Of a stretch of DNA of 64,000 nt, positions 22,541 through 35,900 are shown piece after piece. Source of the DNA: Kappaphycus alvarezii (Eukaryota > Rhodophyta > Florideophyceae > Gigartinales > Solieriaceae); assembly GCA_002205965.3 (NCBI GenBank), contig NADL03000458.1, positions 620,001 through 684,000 on the forward strand. The letters are read 5' to 3'. The notes beneath the pieces are model-generated. The model was not told the origin of the DNA and did no database searches. It saw nothing but the letters and a program-made list of their open reading frames with translations. Numbering within the stretch: the stretch's first letter is position 1; the number at the start of each line of letters is the position of its first letter. A program made the translations under genes and the position numbers.

Positions 22541-24743
22541 AGACAACGTCCAAGGTCATTGCAGTACGCCGCAGGCGTCGCGTCTCGCAGCGGATGCTCG
22601 ACGGGAGGAGTGAAGATTCGGCTGTATCAGAAGCATAGCTTCGTCATCTAATGAACGTGCCGCGTCTGCAACATGTCATACTCCGCAACACGGACAGTTT
22701 TAACACTTCATTCAGACGTCATTCTTCTGAATGACATTGCAGCGTTCCACATTCACACATCAGTGATAAAGCCCATGTAGAATGGTGGGGGGATCTTTAT
22801 TTGCTTCTGGATGCTACTTGAAATCATGTTTGAATGACCCCGTGACCAACTCGAAATAGGTCTGACGGACTCGGGCTTCTTTCAAATGTATTTATTTCTG
22901 AGAGGGGTGGTCGTCAAGGAATGTCGTACGAGGGATTCGGCTTCTTCCAGAATGTATGGACCGTCGAAGAGGAAGCGAAAGCAGGCTCAAAATCAGACTG
23001 AAAAAGGAAAAATTGATCTTCGAAGTTTACCAATAATTTTAGCAACACCGTAATTTGCTTTGCTTTGAAATCGGGCATCGGCCAGACGCAGCTTGACCAC
23101 GCAGGTTTCTGCCATGTCCGAGGCGATGCCCACCGCTTCCATGTTCTCTTTCTCCTTTTGTTACCAAATTTCCTGTCCTCGGCAGGGCTACAAGAACCAC
23201 GCTCTCATCCGCTTCCCTCATAACACCTCTTTTCGTATCCTCTCGTTCCGACCTTTGTGGGATTGAGAAGTGGATATTGCCGTGATTGTTTCCGTCACCA
23301 TACGGGCACGCATAACGGTGTCATGAGCCAGATCGCATCGCGTGAAACGGGATGAGCAGGGCAGAGTTATTGGACCTACCTGCGCAAGATCTTGTGGAAC
23401 CGCATACTGAGCGGGAGGGATCATAGTACACGAAACGAGACGGGATCGTAAAAAGCACCTTGGCCATGACGCCCACGTGCATTATGGTGTGGAGGCATCT
23501 GATATTGAACACGAAAGAACGGAAGCCATCTTTTGTGGAGAGATAAGTTAATGCTGCAATCATTATGCATTGGGCGCTTTGCAGATTCGCTTTCAGGTTG
23601 CTGGTACTGGCCAACCCGGCATGGACAAAACTCAAAGGTTCATGATTTATGTCCTACACGCTCTTTTCTGCTACAGGAGTGCTGTGCTGTACTTAGGCTA
23701 TAGACCGCCGAATATGCTGCTGTTCTTGCCACGAGGAGACGAGCACATATCAGGCTTGGAGCGGGAGCGGAGGGAAGTCTAGTGAATCTAGATTTTTTTC
23801 AGGGATCTCGTACGCTAGCAGTCATGGATCTCCCTGAGAGAAGCTCTTATCTTGATGATGCGGGATGCCGGAATCTAAAGTTTGTGTCAACAACGCAGGG
23901 ATGTTTTTCGGCAACTGGCCATTGGGAAAGGGACGTCGTTTTGCCGGTAACGTTGATTCTCAGTGCGAAAGAGGTCGTCGCGATGACGGAATTTCTGTGG
24001 GACCGAGGTAAATTTCCACATGCGTGGCTACTTGACGCACTCAATAGTGGGTAAGAGAAGACGAAGATAATTGATGAGAGGATGAAACTCGTTGATCTGA
24101 TTCTTCATTGGGTATTTTACTCAAACCTGTTTGAAGACGCCGTCAAAGAGTAGTTGCAGAGCGTGGTGAAGGCTTCGAGAGAGGTATATGATTTCGGTTT
24201 ATACATAGCAATACAGGGCAACTACGCTCTATTTCTTTCAAAGCATCTTGCGTCTGCATCATCATTCTTTACCGGCAGTGATGCAGTAGTGCACAAGACA
24301 TGGGGGGAATGAAGGAAGCGTAGACCTAGTTTCCAACTCACACTCATCGTACGCTTGTACTTTATGATCGTGTGGATTTCAATATAGTTTCGCTAAGGAT
24401 TATTTGAGGATTTCGCTGTTGATTGGTTGTGTGAGAAAAATGGACTACTGCGAGAGATTCGGTACACCGCGGAGGATGAACGTTATCCGGCGTGCTGCAG
24501 AATCGCCTCACTTGGTGAGGGGAACGATGGACTTAACGTCCAGCTGCGATAGACGTTCCCTTCAACGGTTTTGCTTCAGCCTGCATGATGGGGTGCAACG
24601 AGATTTCTTTTGCAATTGACGCGAAAATAGTTGGCATTGATGGTAGTGGAGCTAACAAGTTCCAGGGGAATTTGGGAAGAGTTTTACTCGAGATCAGATC
24701 CTCCGATGACATCGAAATCATCCTTCGTACCAGCTACCCTGTC
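22541..24743. other. Gene-poor stretch, nothing recognised
   Basis: Short frames only (for example 23782-24054 plus, 90 codons, no recognised motif). No transposon termini or repeats were found. Confidence 0.45.
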
Positions 24744-24778
24744 AGTAAAGACAGCAACCTTTGGTTGCTGTCTTTACT
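24744..24778. repeat. Perfect 16-bp stem, 3-base loop hairpin
   Basis: AGTAAAGACAGCAACC and its exact reverse complement are separated by TTT. Short outer complementarity (CTACC upstream, GGTAG downstream of an unpaired gap) could lengthen the stem to roughly 24732-24790. There is no U-run after it as in a simple terminator. A microRNA-like precursor or a palindrome left by an element is possible. Confidence 0.85.
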
Positions 24779-27700
24779 AGCAAGGTAGGGTCAAGATTGC
24801 GCTCTCTGACAGTTTTGCTTGACTTTCTTGACAAGCCACTGATTTTGAGGATGGCGAACTTTCAAGAATTGTTTGCAGTTAGAAGATTGCTGCATTATTT
24901 TGTTTTGACGAGCGTGAGACCCTTTCATGAGTTTGAGAAACAGGTTGGACGCTGTAGTTGCACGGCCTAGAGAGGTGCAGTGATTATTAAGATTACGTGG
25001 GTGACATCATGGAGCTGTACTCTTTCCTGGGTGAATTTGGAAAATGTCATGCTCTCACTTCGGAATTATGGTGGACTACTTTTTCGCGGAAAGGAAGAAT
25101 TGACGCGGACGTCAACTGTACGGCGTACGGCGTGCCTGTGGTGACACAATTGAAAGCAAAGGAGGGAGAGAGACAATCCGGGCGTCAATGATATGAGCTG
25201 CCCATGTTGAGACAGGTGAAGTACCTATTTGGCTTTGTCCAACTCAAGCCTGCGGAAGCGACCATGTTCGGACCATTTCTATTGGGTTATTTGAACTTCA
25301 TCTGTAGCTTGCTGCTAACAGAACTTGACTGGCTAAAGGGTTGTGAGGGGATGAGTCATGGCACCTTTACAGTTTTGTTCAGTCAACTGTATGGGGGCAT
25401 GGGCGAATACAAAAGCGATATCGGTTTTCAGATGTTCTGATGACTACATATGTGCCGATGGGGTATCAGGATGACACTTGTACGCTTTCTCCGTCGTGCA
25501 AGAACTGGTTGAAGGTGCTCGACAAAAAACAAGGGAAAACTTTGCTGGGGTGAGATCAACTCTCTCGCAACGCCCTTCCGTCTCCCCTGAAGCGCGTCCA
25601 CCAGACCCCCGCCCGACTCAGACAGTCGACCAAGGTCTTTTAAAGTCTAAATCCACAGCAACCTCTCATACCCTGAGAGCCGTCGTGTGCACATATCTCC
25701 CACCTCGCAGAAGCAAGCCACAGAGAAGCCAGAGTCACCGGCATCCAGGCGTCCAAGACCACTGCACATTCGACTGCTATGGTCGCTGCGCGGGAGTCGT
25801 TGGAAATGTGCGCGCATCGCCATACACGGGCAGTCCTGAACCACTCGTCCCTATCCCTGCTCTATTCACGCCACACACGGTCCCAACCGCACGCCCGGCA
25901 CAGCCCACACAATCAAAAGACGCGCAACATGCGCAATCACCGCAACGCAGCTTCCCACGCCATCCGCCCTCCTCGCACGAGCCATGGCCACAAAACCCCC
26001 CAACTCCAACCCCTCGCCATTCCCATCAGCACACCGCCCCCCCACACCCCATATCTGTTTCCGGCGTAACTCTCCTGTACAGGCCGAGTGTGTGAACCTA
26101 TCGACGGCGCTGTCATCACCCTCCGCCATAGCACTGCGGACGTGATGAGTGTGGCATGGTGGGCCTTACGGATGGGACGCGGGTGAGGCAAAGTCGGAAA
26201 CTGACGGGCGGCTCGGACGGTGGGCAGTGAGCAGCGTGTTACAGACGTTGCGGGTATGGCGGGGATGTATGGATGGTATTGGGGTGGAGTGGGGAGTGTG
26301 CAGGGGGGGTGTAGTGAGGTTGTGTTGCGTGGTTTTGTGAGACGGGGACGTAGGGATGACTTGGGGGTGGGGTGGTGGGAGAGGGGTGTGTGATAGAGAC
26401 TGGGAATTGATCGGGACGGTGGTGTGGCTACGGGGTGCATTACATGGGTGCAAGTGGAGTTTTGAGGGCGTGGGAAGAGTATGAGGGGGGGGAATGTGTG
26501 AGGGAAGGGTCGGGTCCGGTGTGGTAGGGGATGACGGGACAGGGAGGGCGAGATTGACGTTGGGGTGCAACGCGAGGACTACGTTTATGGATTATGATTC
26601 AACGGGGGGGTGATTTCATGGCGGGTAAGGACTGGGGTGCGGGCTCTTTGTGTCTACTATGCATTTGGATTCAATATAGGCGAGAGCAAGGTATAGGATG
26701 TTGCTGGGATAGTGGAGGAGAGGCGAGCAAAGGAATGGGTCGGTTACTCGAGTGTGGATTAGATTCGGGGTGGTGGGATGGTGGCACAGTGGATTTCATG
26801 ATACGTGAATGTTTGGGTGGAATTTGTTTTTTATGAGAAGGGTCACCTGGCAGGTTTGGGGGGAGGGGGAGGTGCCAGGGGATGGTTGGAGAGGGATTGG
26901 GCGGGTGGACGGACTGTCGGGAACGGTTGGTTGTGAGGGGGTGGTGGCAGCGAGTGGGAATTCGCGTTTACACGCTTGCGAGATTTTTCCATCGTCCATC
27001 GGATTGCAAGGTCAATTAGTAAGTGCAATGTCGCGTGCATTGTTTGTTTTTGGGCGATTGGTGTTGAATTTTGGTTTAATTTAGGCACGTTTTGGCCTGC
27101 CGTTGATGCGACTGTGCATGGGTTGACTGAGTAGACGAGACGTGGATGGGCATGATGGCGATAGCCGGCAGGGGGGTAGGGGGAAGATTCCATCCTATGA
27201 GAAATCGAGGTGCGGGAGGCTGCTGGGAAAGCTTGGTTGGCAGTATGATTGAATAGCCTAGTGGGGAGTTGTGATGTGGGGGTGGTCGAGACGGTGGTGA
27301 TTTAGACGGCGTGGCCTGTTTGTTCAGTTGGGTTTGAATTCGGGCAGCAGGGGTGACCACAGTTGTCAGCGGTGCTGTTCCGGTCGTTCAGGGCGCAACA
27401 GACAAGGTGAACAGGGTGTACTGTCACATGGGGTTGCAGGAGACAATGGGTGTACGCAGTGCGCCGAGGAAGCCAAGTGAATATCATGAGATGAGGTGAT
27501 GTCAATTTTGGCGCCCGCCTTGTTTCCATATTTTGCTTTGCCTCAAAAAGCTGCTGCACTTGTCGTGATGAAACAACGGCCGCCGAGGCGCACAACGCAG
27601 ATCAAAAGGCTGCTTACACTGCGTGAAAGGCACGCAGGATTCGGTTGCTGCTTGTGTGAAGAGATGTAAACACCCCGCAAGGGCCCAAACTGGGTCGCCG

Positions 27701-27870
27701 TTGATCAAATCGAAAGCAACGCCTCCTCTCCGTGCCGCAGAAACTATCGACTGGAGGTACCGGACAGGTGGGGTAACGCAACGGATCCGTTAGACTCTGT
27801 CGCCGAGTGAGCTGTTTTCATTGTTTTCTTTTTTCCAGACGTTGCCACATTTGGCAATATTCCGGTTAGT
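24779..27870. other. Non-coding region with a sharp C-rich to G-rich strand switch
   Basis: From about 25560 to 26100 the plus strand is C-rich (proline-rich frames result). From about 26140 to 27300 it becomes strongly G-rich. Long frames here are a by-product of the base skew and no conserved domain is visible. The same kind of C-rich plus-strand sequence precedes the gene at 32.9 kb, so one or two promoters or leaders could be centred near 26.1 kb, but no adjoining gene is recognised. Confidence 0.4.
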
Positions 27871-27871
27871 C

Positions 27872-27940
27872 TAGTACAGTACGTGGGTACAATATGGTTC
27901 AATACTGTACTGTACTGTACAGTAGGAACAGTACAGTGAT
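27872..27940. repeat. TACTG/CAGTA array
   Basis: Units of the 5-bp repeat occur in both senses (AGTACAGTACG..., then ATACTGTACTGTACTG, then AACAGTACAGTG). Because TACTG and CAGTA are reverse complements, the stretch can fold back on itself. Confidence 0.85.
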
Positions 27941-28379
27941 GAGGTGCAGACCAATCGGCGAGTTGATGCATAAATTTTTTTTGCATAATTTACATTAGAC
28001 CAAATCACGTGCTGACCTCAGGTCTCAAGGCCTGGGAATGGAGAGTATGATATGCCAACAAATTTTTGCATCGGTAGCCTTCAACGGGGGTGTCATCATG
28101 ACTTGACCGCTCCATTGAACATTCGGATTCGTACCAAAAGCACCGTTATTATAGAAACACCCTGCATTTATTTATCCACACATTCCTTTTTTTTCTGAGT
28201 TTTTGGCACTCGTTCGGTAGAGAAAATTTTTTTGACCGAAAATAATCTCCAGTTTAGGACAGTACCACACAGCCCTTTTGTCATAATTCAGTTGCAATTT
28301 TTAATAATTATGAATACAGTTGCTTGGATTTAACGCGATATCCTATGAAATAACATTTTTACGAGTTAGTGAACTGTGC

Positions 28380-28459
28380 AATACAGTACAGTACAGTCTT
28401 GTAGAGTAATCCTTTACTGTATATCTACTGTACTGTACTGTACTGTACTGTACTGTACT
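28380..28459. repeat. TACTG/CAGTA array, inverted halves
   Basis: Begins with ATACAGTACAGTACAGTC, then a ~40-bp spacer, then seven clean CTGTA units up to 28457. The two halves are inverted, so a hairpin with a long GU-free stem is possible. Confidence 0.9.
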
Positions 28460-28678
28460 CGAGTCGAGAGGCCGCCGCTTCTGTCGACGGTACCGCGGCA
28501 GGAAAATGTTGAAATGGCGTCGGTATCGCAGCGTCCCTCTGACCAGCTTCCAAGGTCCAAAGACTCCATATTGTACAACGTGCAGCGTAGCATGATTATA
28601 AATAGCCTACAACCAATTCCGGCGAGACTGCCTCTATCCGGCCATTATGGAACCTTTCCTCTTTTTCTCCCAACGACT

Positions 28679-28745
28679 ACAGTGCTGTGCTGTGCAGTAC
28701 TGTACTGCGCAGTGTACAGTACAGCACAATGTACAGTACAGTATG
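28679..28745. repeat. TACTG/CAGTA array, degenerate
   Basis: Alternating CTGTGCTGTGCAGTACTGTA and GTACAGTACAGC-type units with point changes; it can fold back on itself. Confidence 0.8.
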
Positions 28746-30509
28746 TGCAAAGCGGTACAATACGGCATTACCTGCAAACGGAAAAACCGCCTTGAATAAT
28801 CACCTTATCGTTAATCATTAAGAGTGACAGTGTAACTTTTGGCCAGTCTTTTCCTCACAAAAGATGATATCACCCACCCTGTCACCCCAACCTTCTGATC
28901 GTTTTTTTTCTCCCGAAAATAGCATTCTTGCGTGCACACAACTACGTCCTAGCACACACAACACCCATTACCAAACATCGCCGCATTGTCCAACTCGCAT
29001 GCTTTCAGAGTCGGCCAACCACTCTTCTTCGTCTCTCTCAGTCGTCAACTACCGCCAAAGCTGCCAATCTGGATTACACCACTATTCATTACTTGTGGTT
29101 TTTGCTATACATAGACCGCCAGTACGCAGAGTACCGCTTCAAATGGAGCAAAGCGTGCGGGCACAGCAGATGCAGTAAATACTGACGTAGAAATCAACGC
29201 ACCATGTTGATGTCGTCTAGTCGCACTTATAATGCGCTTTTCTACTCGCCCAACCTCGCCTTGATCATCATGTGCTAAAGACATGATGCAGCGTTTCTCG
29301 TCGGGACAGCATTTTCAATTTTCAAACTATCCACAGTGATCGGAAACCCATACCATTCCCCCACCATCATCAGCCACGGTTTAAAGGCCTGGCGAACCTC
29401 TGTAGCACACTTGCAAAGTAACATGCCACGAATAGTGATAGAAATTTCTTTTACAGATGCAGGATTATTACGGGACTTGTTGCATTTGGCCATGTCCGTA
29501 CAGTTGTTCAAATGGCAACGAATCGGCACCCGTATGCCTTTTCAAGTCCCGTCAATACGTGGATACGACAGTGGGCCTTGTTGGTAAGGCCCTTTTTTTA
29601 GCAAGTTGAAAACATTTTCGTGTCATGAATGAGGAAACTTGGATATTTGCAACTGACTTTGTACCTACAAATAGTGATGAGGCCTCTGCCAGATAAATCA
29701 ATGTTGAAAACCCAATGTCAGGACGACCGGGGTTGCAACAATGTTTGCGATAATCCGTGCCTTGACCAGCCCATTCCCCAAAGCGCCACATATTGCTATC
29801 AAACGAGTGCAGAAAAAACCAATTAAAGCACCCCCGTGATATTCATTACAGTATATCATAACATGCATCCACCATCCACCATCACTCTCGCAAAACTAAA
29901 TGTGGCTTGGCAACGAACCATTATTTATACGAAAAATCGGCGTCTGCCGCAATCACATGTAGTCTGTTTTTCCGTAAACGCCTACGTTTTCTAAATCAAA
30001 ATCGGCACACAGACGACCCTAGTGTGGCTAGAAACTCATCCCTCGAGTCAACACTCTGATGTTTCTCCATCTATGGTTGCTTGGAGTAGCTTTTGGCAGC
30101 TAGTGCCTCTTGATGCACTGCACAACACTCGTACTTTATGCATAGCATCAGCTCTGCTAACAATTGTCACACAGCTGAACATTTAAACACAGGCCAATGC
30201 TGCTGTCAACAACGCCATGATATGCCACGGAGAAAAATCAAAGGCACTAGGCTGTGCACCGCGAGGCTGCCGCATGGTGGGCAGTTGGATGTCGGTATTT
30301 CTAGATTGGCGAGACGAGTCGAGTCGTAAACGTCCTCAAGGGCATGTCGATGAGAAACTGCACAGCCAATATACGCGGCATGCTAGTCTAGCCAACTTGC
30401 AGGCTGTGCATCAACCGTCCCGCTCCCATCATCACTTTACTCAAGACAAACCTCACATTGCACGGTATGAATCAGGCAACGGCATATGCAGAAAGGCTTA
30501 CAGAGTTGA
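28746..30509. other. Gene-poor stretch between TACTG arrays
   Basis: No protein motif recognised. A minus-strand frame at 29275-29529 contains a coding-looking stretch (PWLMMVGEWYGFPI) but matches nothing I can name. No tRNA or transposon termini seen. Confidence 0.4.
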
Positions 30510-30552
30510 ATAGTACAGTACAGTACAGTAGGGTACAACAGTACAGTAGAGT
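30510..30552. repeat. CAGTA array
   Basis: AGTACAGTACAGTACAGTAG followed by a diverged GGTACAACAGTACAGTAGAG; one sense dominates. Confidence 0.8.
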
Positions 30553-31045
30553 GTGTTTGGAAATATGGCATCAGTGCGCTGTTGGCGCTGGCATTTTGGG
30601 TGCGTTGCCTTCTCACAACGGGCCGATAGGATACGGTCACCTGCTTGGATTTGACTGTCAAATTTGTGTCGAGGATGAAGCAAAATTCCGGCCGCACATA
30701 TTAAACATTCACTGTAAGGGTCAAAGTTGGTTTTCAAGAATCGAATCTGTCAAAGAGGCGTGGAACTGAGGCTTTTGGGATCGGAACGTCCATATGGCGT
30801 GGAAGGCAGGATCAAGTGCAAAACGGTTGCAATCCAGCCTCCAGCTACGCCCAATGGACCCCCCGTGCAACAGCACACTGGCGATGTGCGGCACCAATAG
30901 GCAGCCTCATAGACAAACGCTAGCTTGCCCCGTTTGCTGGCCTGTTGTTTGGGAAAGGACAGGACGTTATTCGTGAGTAACGGTTTTTTTTTTGCTAGAT
31001 TCTGTTGGGACTGGGAGGCAAGGCACACAGGACGAAAGAAGAAAT

Positions 31046-31094
31046 ACTGTACAGTAAAGTACAGTACAGTACAGTACAGTACAATACTGTATGG
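31046..31094. repeat. TACTG/CAGTA array
   Basis: ATACTGTACAGTAAAGTACA, then four clean CAGTA units, then a flanking AATACTGTATG. Both senses are present. Confidence 0.85.
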
Positions 31095-32340
31095 TGCTGT
31101 AGTGTTGGAAAAGTTGCACATTGTTTATCAACGGGCAAAGTTGGTTAGGTGCAGTTAGCCGCGATAAAGGTAAATATGCTTGTATTATTAAATACGGGTG
31201 ATTGCTAAAAAACAAAATGGAGGCTGGTGGTGTATTATTTTCATGTATGAGTGTTTCTTTTTTTTCGATGGGTGCATTAAACTTGGCAACGGTGGTTGGG
31301 GATACCGTCAGTTGGCAATTTGATTGGCCTCGTTAATGCAAGATAGCGTGACACACAGCCCACTAACAACGGATATAACATTGACGTAGATTGTAGATGA
31401 TGGGCAGTGTCCCCCAGCAAGGATAGATCCAAAAGGAGCTGCTGATAAATGCACCACCAACGTAGGTACACTATTATTTACTCTACTTGATTACAATTTC
31501 AAGTGGTGGCACCAAACTGGCACAATTTGCGAATTTCATCCATTATTCCCACTCTGTAGCCCACGGCACGTTAAAAAGATTTGAGGTGCAAAAAACAACG
31601 GGAAACGGCATAAACTCAAGTCGAGCAATATGTCAAAATTTGTGATTTGGATGTCCTTAGGGCCCCCTCCATTCCCTGAGAATTGGGGCTACCTCGGGGG
31701 ACTCCGATTGCATGCACCCACAGATTCCTACCTCAAACCCCCTCCGAGTGTGGGTTTTCCTCCGCAGTCGTAGGAGGCAGAGGGGGGCCGCATACCAAGT
31801 GCATCCAAAGCCCAGCTGTTCAGTCTAGAATAGACTTTTTTTTCCAACCCTACCGAGTCGGGTGACCCTCGGGTGACCGACTCTATGGTACCCTTTTGTA
31901 CACAACTGTACGATAGCATTGGTGAGCGGCGCCATAGAGGCCTGCACACCGTTGCCTTAAAAATTCCCTCACACTGTTTTTTCTTCTATTTTACTGGGTA
32001 TTCCGTGTCGAGGACCGATGCATGCAGCGGTTCTGTACCAGCGCCGCTTTATCTACCCACCCTCATTGCCCTGGGAGAGAAAAGAGATTTGGGGTTGTTC
32101 ACGCAAAATCGGAGGCATTAAGCACTGCTTTGCTAAAATATTCTATTTATTTAGTTTGGGTCGACTTGGGTTTTTTCAAAAAAAGAATTTGAAAATGTTT
32201 CATACATACACGCATGTTTGGTGCCGTTTTGTATACCTGGTGATTGGTCGTGGATGGTTGTCCACCCGCCCTCTTTCTCTGTTTTTTTTAAATATTCTCT
32301 TCCTTTTCACTGCTTGACCATTTTACCAGAGGTACTCTTT
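31095..32340. other. Intergenic, nothing recognised
   Basis: Short frames only. Poly-T tracts near 31257, 31976 and 32287. No repeat or gene is identified before the CT-rich leader of the next gene. Confidence 0.45.
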
Positions 32341-32925
32341 TTACTCTTTTCAAAGCACCCCCCCCTTCATACCCTGCTTTGACCACTGCCCACCCCTTCC
32401 GTCCCTCTCGTTCTTCGTTTCGACCATACTCCGTTTCTTTCCGGAAACCCCTCTTCGTCCCCACCTCCCTCGTCCAACCTTCACACACCAAACACAAAAG
32501 ACCAAAACTAACACCTCGGCTCCTTCCTCGTCGGCCCTAGTCAAGGCTGGTGTGCTGGTGTGCAACGCACCAGCCTTTCCAACACCACACACCCACTCCC
32601 TACACTTGACCACTTCCATTCTTATCATCACCATCAACTCCCCCATACTACCCTGCACACCCAACCTTCCTTTTCTCTGCACGTAACATTCCCCTCTCCC
32701 CTCCCTGCCCCATCCCAACTCCATCCTCACACTTTATCCGTGTTCCCTTGTACCAACCACCCCTCCCCCGCCTTGGCCCGTCCCATCTCCATTCATCCAT
32801 CCCCAACGCTCCCATTCTACACTTGCCATCCACCATAACCTCCCCCATCCCCCCCGTTCCCCATCCCCCACACTAACACTAACTTCCAAAACACTCTCCC
32901 TCTTCCACCCACGCGCCTCGCGCTC
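32341..32925 (+). promoter_or_regulatory. Pyrimidine-rich leader of the HAUS6-like gene
   Basis: About 580 bp of almost pure C/T on the plus strand lie directly upstream of the start codon at 32926, with repeated CACCC and CCCTCC-like words. Such skew upstream of a start fits a promoter/5' leader. No defined factor site can be assigned. Confidence 0.4.
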
Positions 32926-35900
32926 ATGCGCGATGGCCCCTCCCCTTCCGCCCCCGGCCAGCTCATCGTCGAGAACCTCATCCTCCTTTCCGGCTCCTCC
33001 ACCGCCTTTTCCAATCGCTATGCCCAACACATCTCACCAACCACCTTCTCCAAGCCTGGCAATTCCCCCGCTGCATACGCAGTCCTCCACTTTCTCATCT
33101 GTATCATCGACGGTGACATTGCTCACACCCAATTTAAACCCTGTTTCCCCATTCTCGATCGTGAACAAGAGCGAGACTTTCGCAAAGTCGTCGACACCAG
33201 ACTCTCGCTTTGGAAAGGAACAAGCTTCTGCCGCAAGGTTCCGCCAGGAAGAGTGTCATTGCCGCTGCCGGTGGCGACCGGTTTGTGGACCTGTTGTGGA
33301 GCTTGAGCGCATTGGCCGTGCAGCAGGCCTGTGTGCGTCAGCCTCCGTATGCATCGGCATCAAGGCTTCGATTGGAATCTCCGGTCCCTCCCCCGCCCCC
33401 GTCCGTGCAAAGCTGTGGAAGGGCAGATTCAACACTCAGTCACCAAAGTTCCGCAAGGTCATCCCGCTCCTTGATGTCTGTCAATTTCAGAGGCCATGGT
33501 GGCGGTGCGAATGCCGCCCATGATCACAGAGGGAGGGATACGTCTAAGCAGAGGCGGTTTTTGAGCGCGGGCATGGTCAGTGCGGCACAGCAGAGGGCGA
33601 GAGAAGCGGACTCGGTCAGGTCCAGGATCCATGCAGAGCGCACCACGTTGGCAAGAACTGCAGAATTGGGCAAAGTTGGTGAGAAGACCTGGGCATCGGA
33701 GGCAGAGAGTCTGAGGGAGAGGATCGGTGAGTTTGAGGCAAAGGTTAGAAGATTGAAGGGACAGTTGGCGGACATGGGTTTTGATGAAATGGGTAACGAT
33801 ATCCGGGGAAAGGAGAGGGAGGGGCTCAGGAAGAGCTGTTCAAGAGAAGAATTTAGCGATGAGTTGAAGACGTCGCCCATCGAGAGTATGGAGTCTGGTT
33901 CCAGTGTTGATGAACTACTGGAACCGGGAGATGGATGTGAAGACATTGCGCAAGATCTATCCAGGATTTTGGCATTCGCTGCGGAGACAAAGGAGGCAAG
34001 GCAGGAAGTGGAGCGCGTGTTTCCGGGTGAGAGGCCTGTTGTCGTCGTGGATGACGGACAAAAAGTGGGATTGAAGGTGAAGGAGGGTGGAGCACCCGGA
34101 GGCAAGCCAAAAGATATGGTACAACTGGTGAGGGCTGCTGCGGATGAACTAGAACAGGCGACTCGTCGTATGGATGAAATTCAGGAAGCTAGAAAAAAAG
34201 CGGAAGAGACCGAAGCTTTACTGAATACGTGTGAGGATGGCGGCGAGGGTGGGGGAAACCATTAGGTGTCTTTGACCCGTCAGTCGGCAAGGCGATGCTT
34301 GAGTCCGCACTTCTTGAACACAAGGGCCTTATTGATTCCTCCCAGAACTTGGCCAAGGTTGCGTCCAAACTAACTGAAAATTCTCGCGATGACGTCAAGA
34401 AGATCCCTCTCTCCGAATCTGATGACTCGTTGCAAACCATTGATCCTGTGGCCACTATTCCGAAACCCACATGGCTAAACGAGGCTACTGCCGATGCCTC
34501 AGAGTCAAAACTAATCTATGCAAACCACCCCGCAATCTCCGATGGTTCAAAGTGCTCCTCCGATGAAGTTGACACCTCTAGAGACGTGCAGCACATGTCT
34601 AAAGCGTTGTCCTCTTCCACATCTCCTCGTCAGATGCCACGCTCAAGTTCTTCCGCAAACTCCCGGCGTGTGAAGGTCTCTGCATCGAAGCCTCCTGAAC
34701 GTCAACACACTCGCCATGTTCGCAGCAACAGCGCTTCAATTAGTCCACGATCGAGACTTGATTCATTGCACGGTACGCCCTCCTCATATCTTTCGGCAAA
34801 GACAGCCCGAAGTGTGCGTTTTGCGGCCCTTCCTCCATCGTACAGTGCAAATCGCACTGTGGGCTTTCAAAGGGAAGACGCGCACCTGAGGGCCCGTCGC
34901 CAAACCCCAGATGTATTTCCTCGGAACCATGATGTCGCAGCTGCCGAGGAGGACGAGCGATCCGATACTGAGGCCTCTGAAGCAGGCAGTGTCAGAGACG
35001 ATCGCTCCGACACAGGTCGAAGGCAGAGCAATACTCGTCGCGTTGAAAGAAGGGATGGATATTCGAGGAAGGACCTGGCACCAAGGCGTGTTGTGGATGA
35101 GAAATGTGAGAATCAACCCCGAACAACTCGAGTTCAACGAACAGAAACACCTCGCAGAGTTGTCCGTCGGAAAGAAGCCATCCAGCGGTCAGTACTGAAG
35201 GCCGCGGCAGTAACACCAGCGAAGGCACTTCAAGGACATCTACCTCTCCACAAGCCCCGCGAACGCACGCATTCTGTTAACATCGCAGAACCCCGAGGTG
35301 ACACAGCAGTATTGAAGCAATGAGCACCATGACTCGGGCGGTACTGAAACAGCGACATGCTCATCTGAGAATAAGACCCACCTGGAGCAGGAGAGATACT
35401 TCACGATCACACACATGCAGATTCCTTAGACATTGAGAACGATATAGCAATTGGCATGGTCAAAGAAGAAGAGTTACTTCCATCCGCCGCTTCGGACGTG
35501 ATCGTCCCCGAGACACAGGCAGGCATTCTCACAGATGAAAAGCCTTCGTTCATTACTGCCGAAATTCTTGAGAATGAAGTCCGTAGTCCCGGTTCAAACC
35601 AAGCTGCGGCACAAGCGTCACACAGGAAGATGAGACCGAGACAACATGCAATTTGCCCGTTTCTTGTGATGAAGAGCAGTCTAGTTTCAGGTGTCCGAGA
35701 GTCAGAGTGATAACCCGCGCATGTCGGCGGAAGCTGTTGCAGTATCTTTCCCTATTCCGTCTACAGCCGAGGATGTTGCCAAGGTACCAAACTTACACGT
35801 CCGCTCCGACGACATTGTCGACTTATCCAATAGCTCTGACGATGAGGACAGCGGCAAGGATACCGGGGCAGAGATCCGCATTATTGTCTCAGATGGCTAT

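Noticed and set aside
25478-27360. Long proline- and glycine-rich open frames on both strands
   Set aside because: They arise from strong base skew, overlap on both strands and show no conserved domain.
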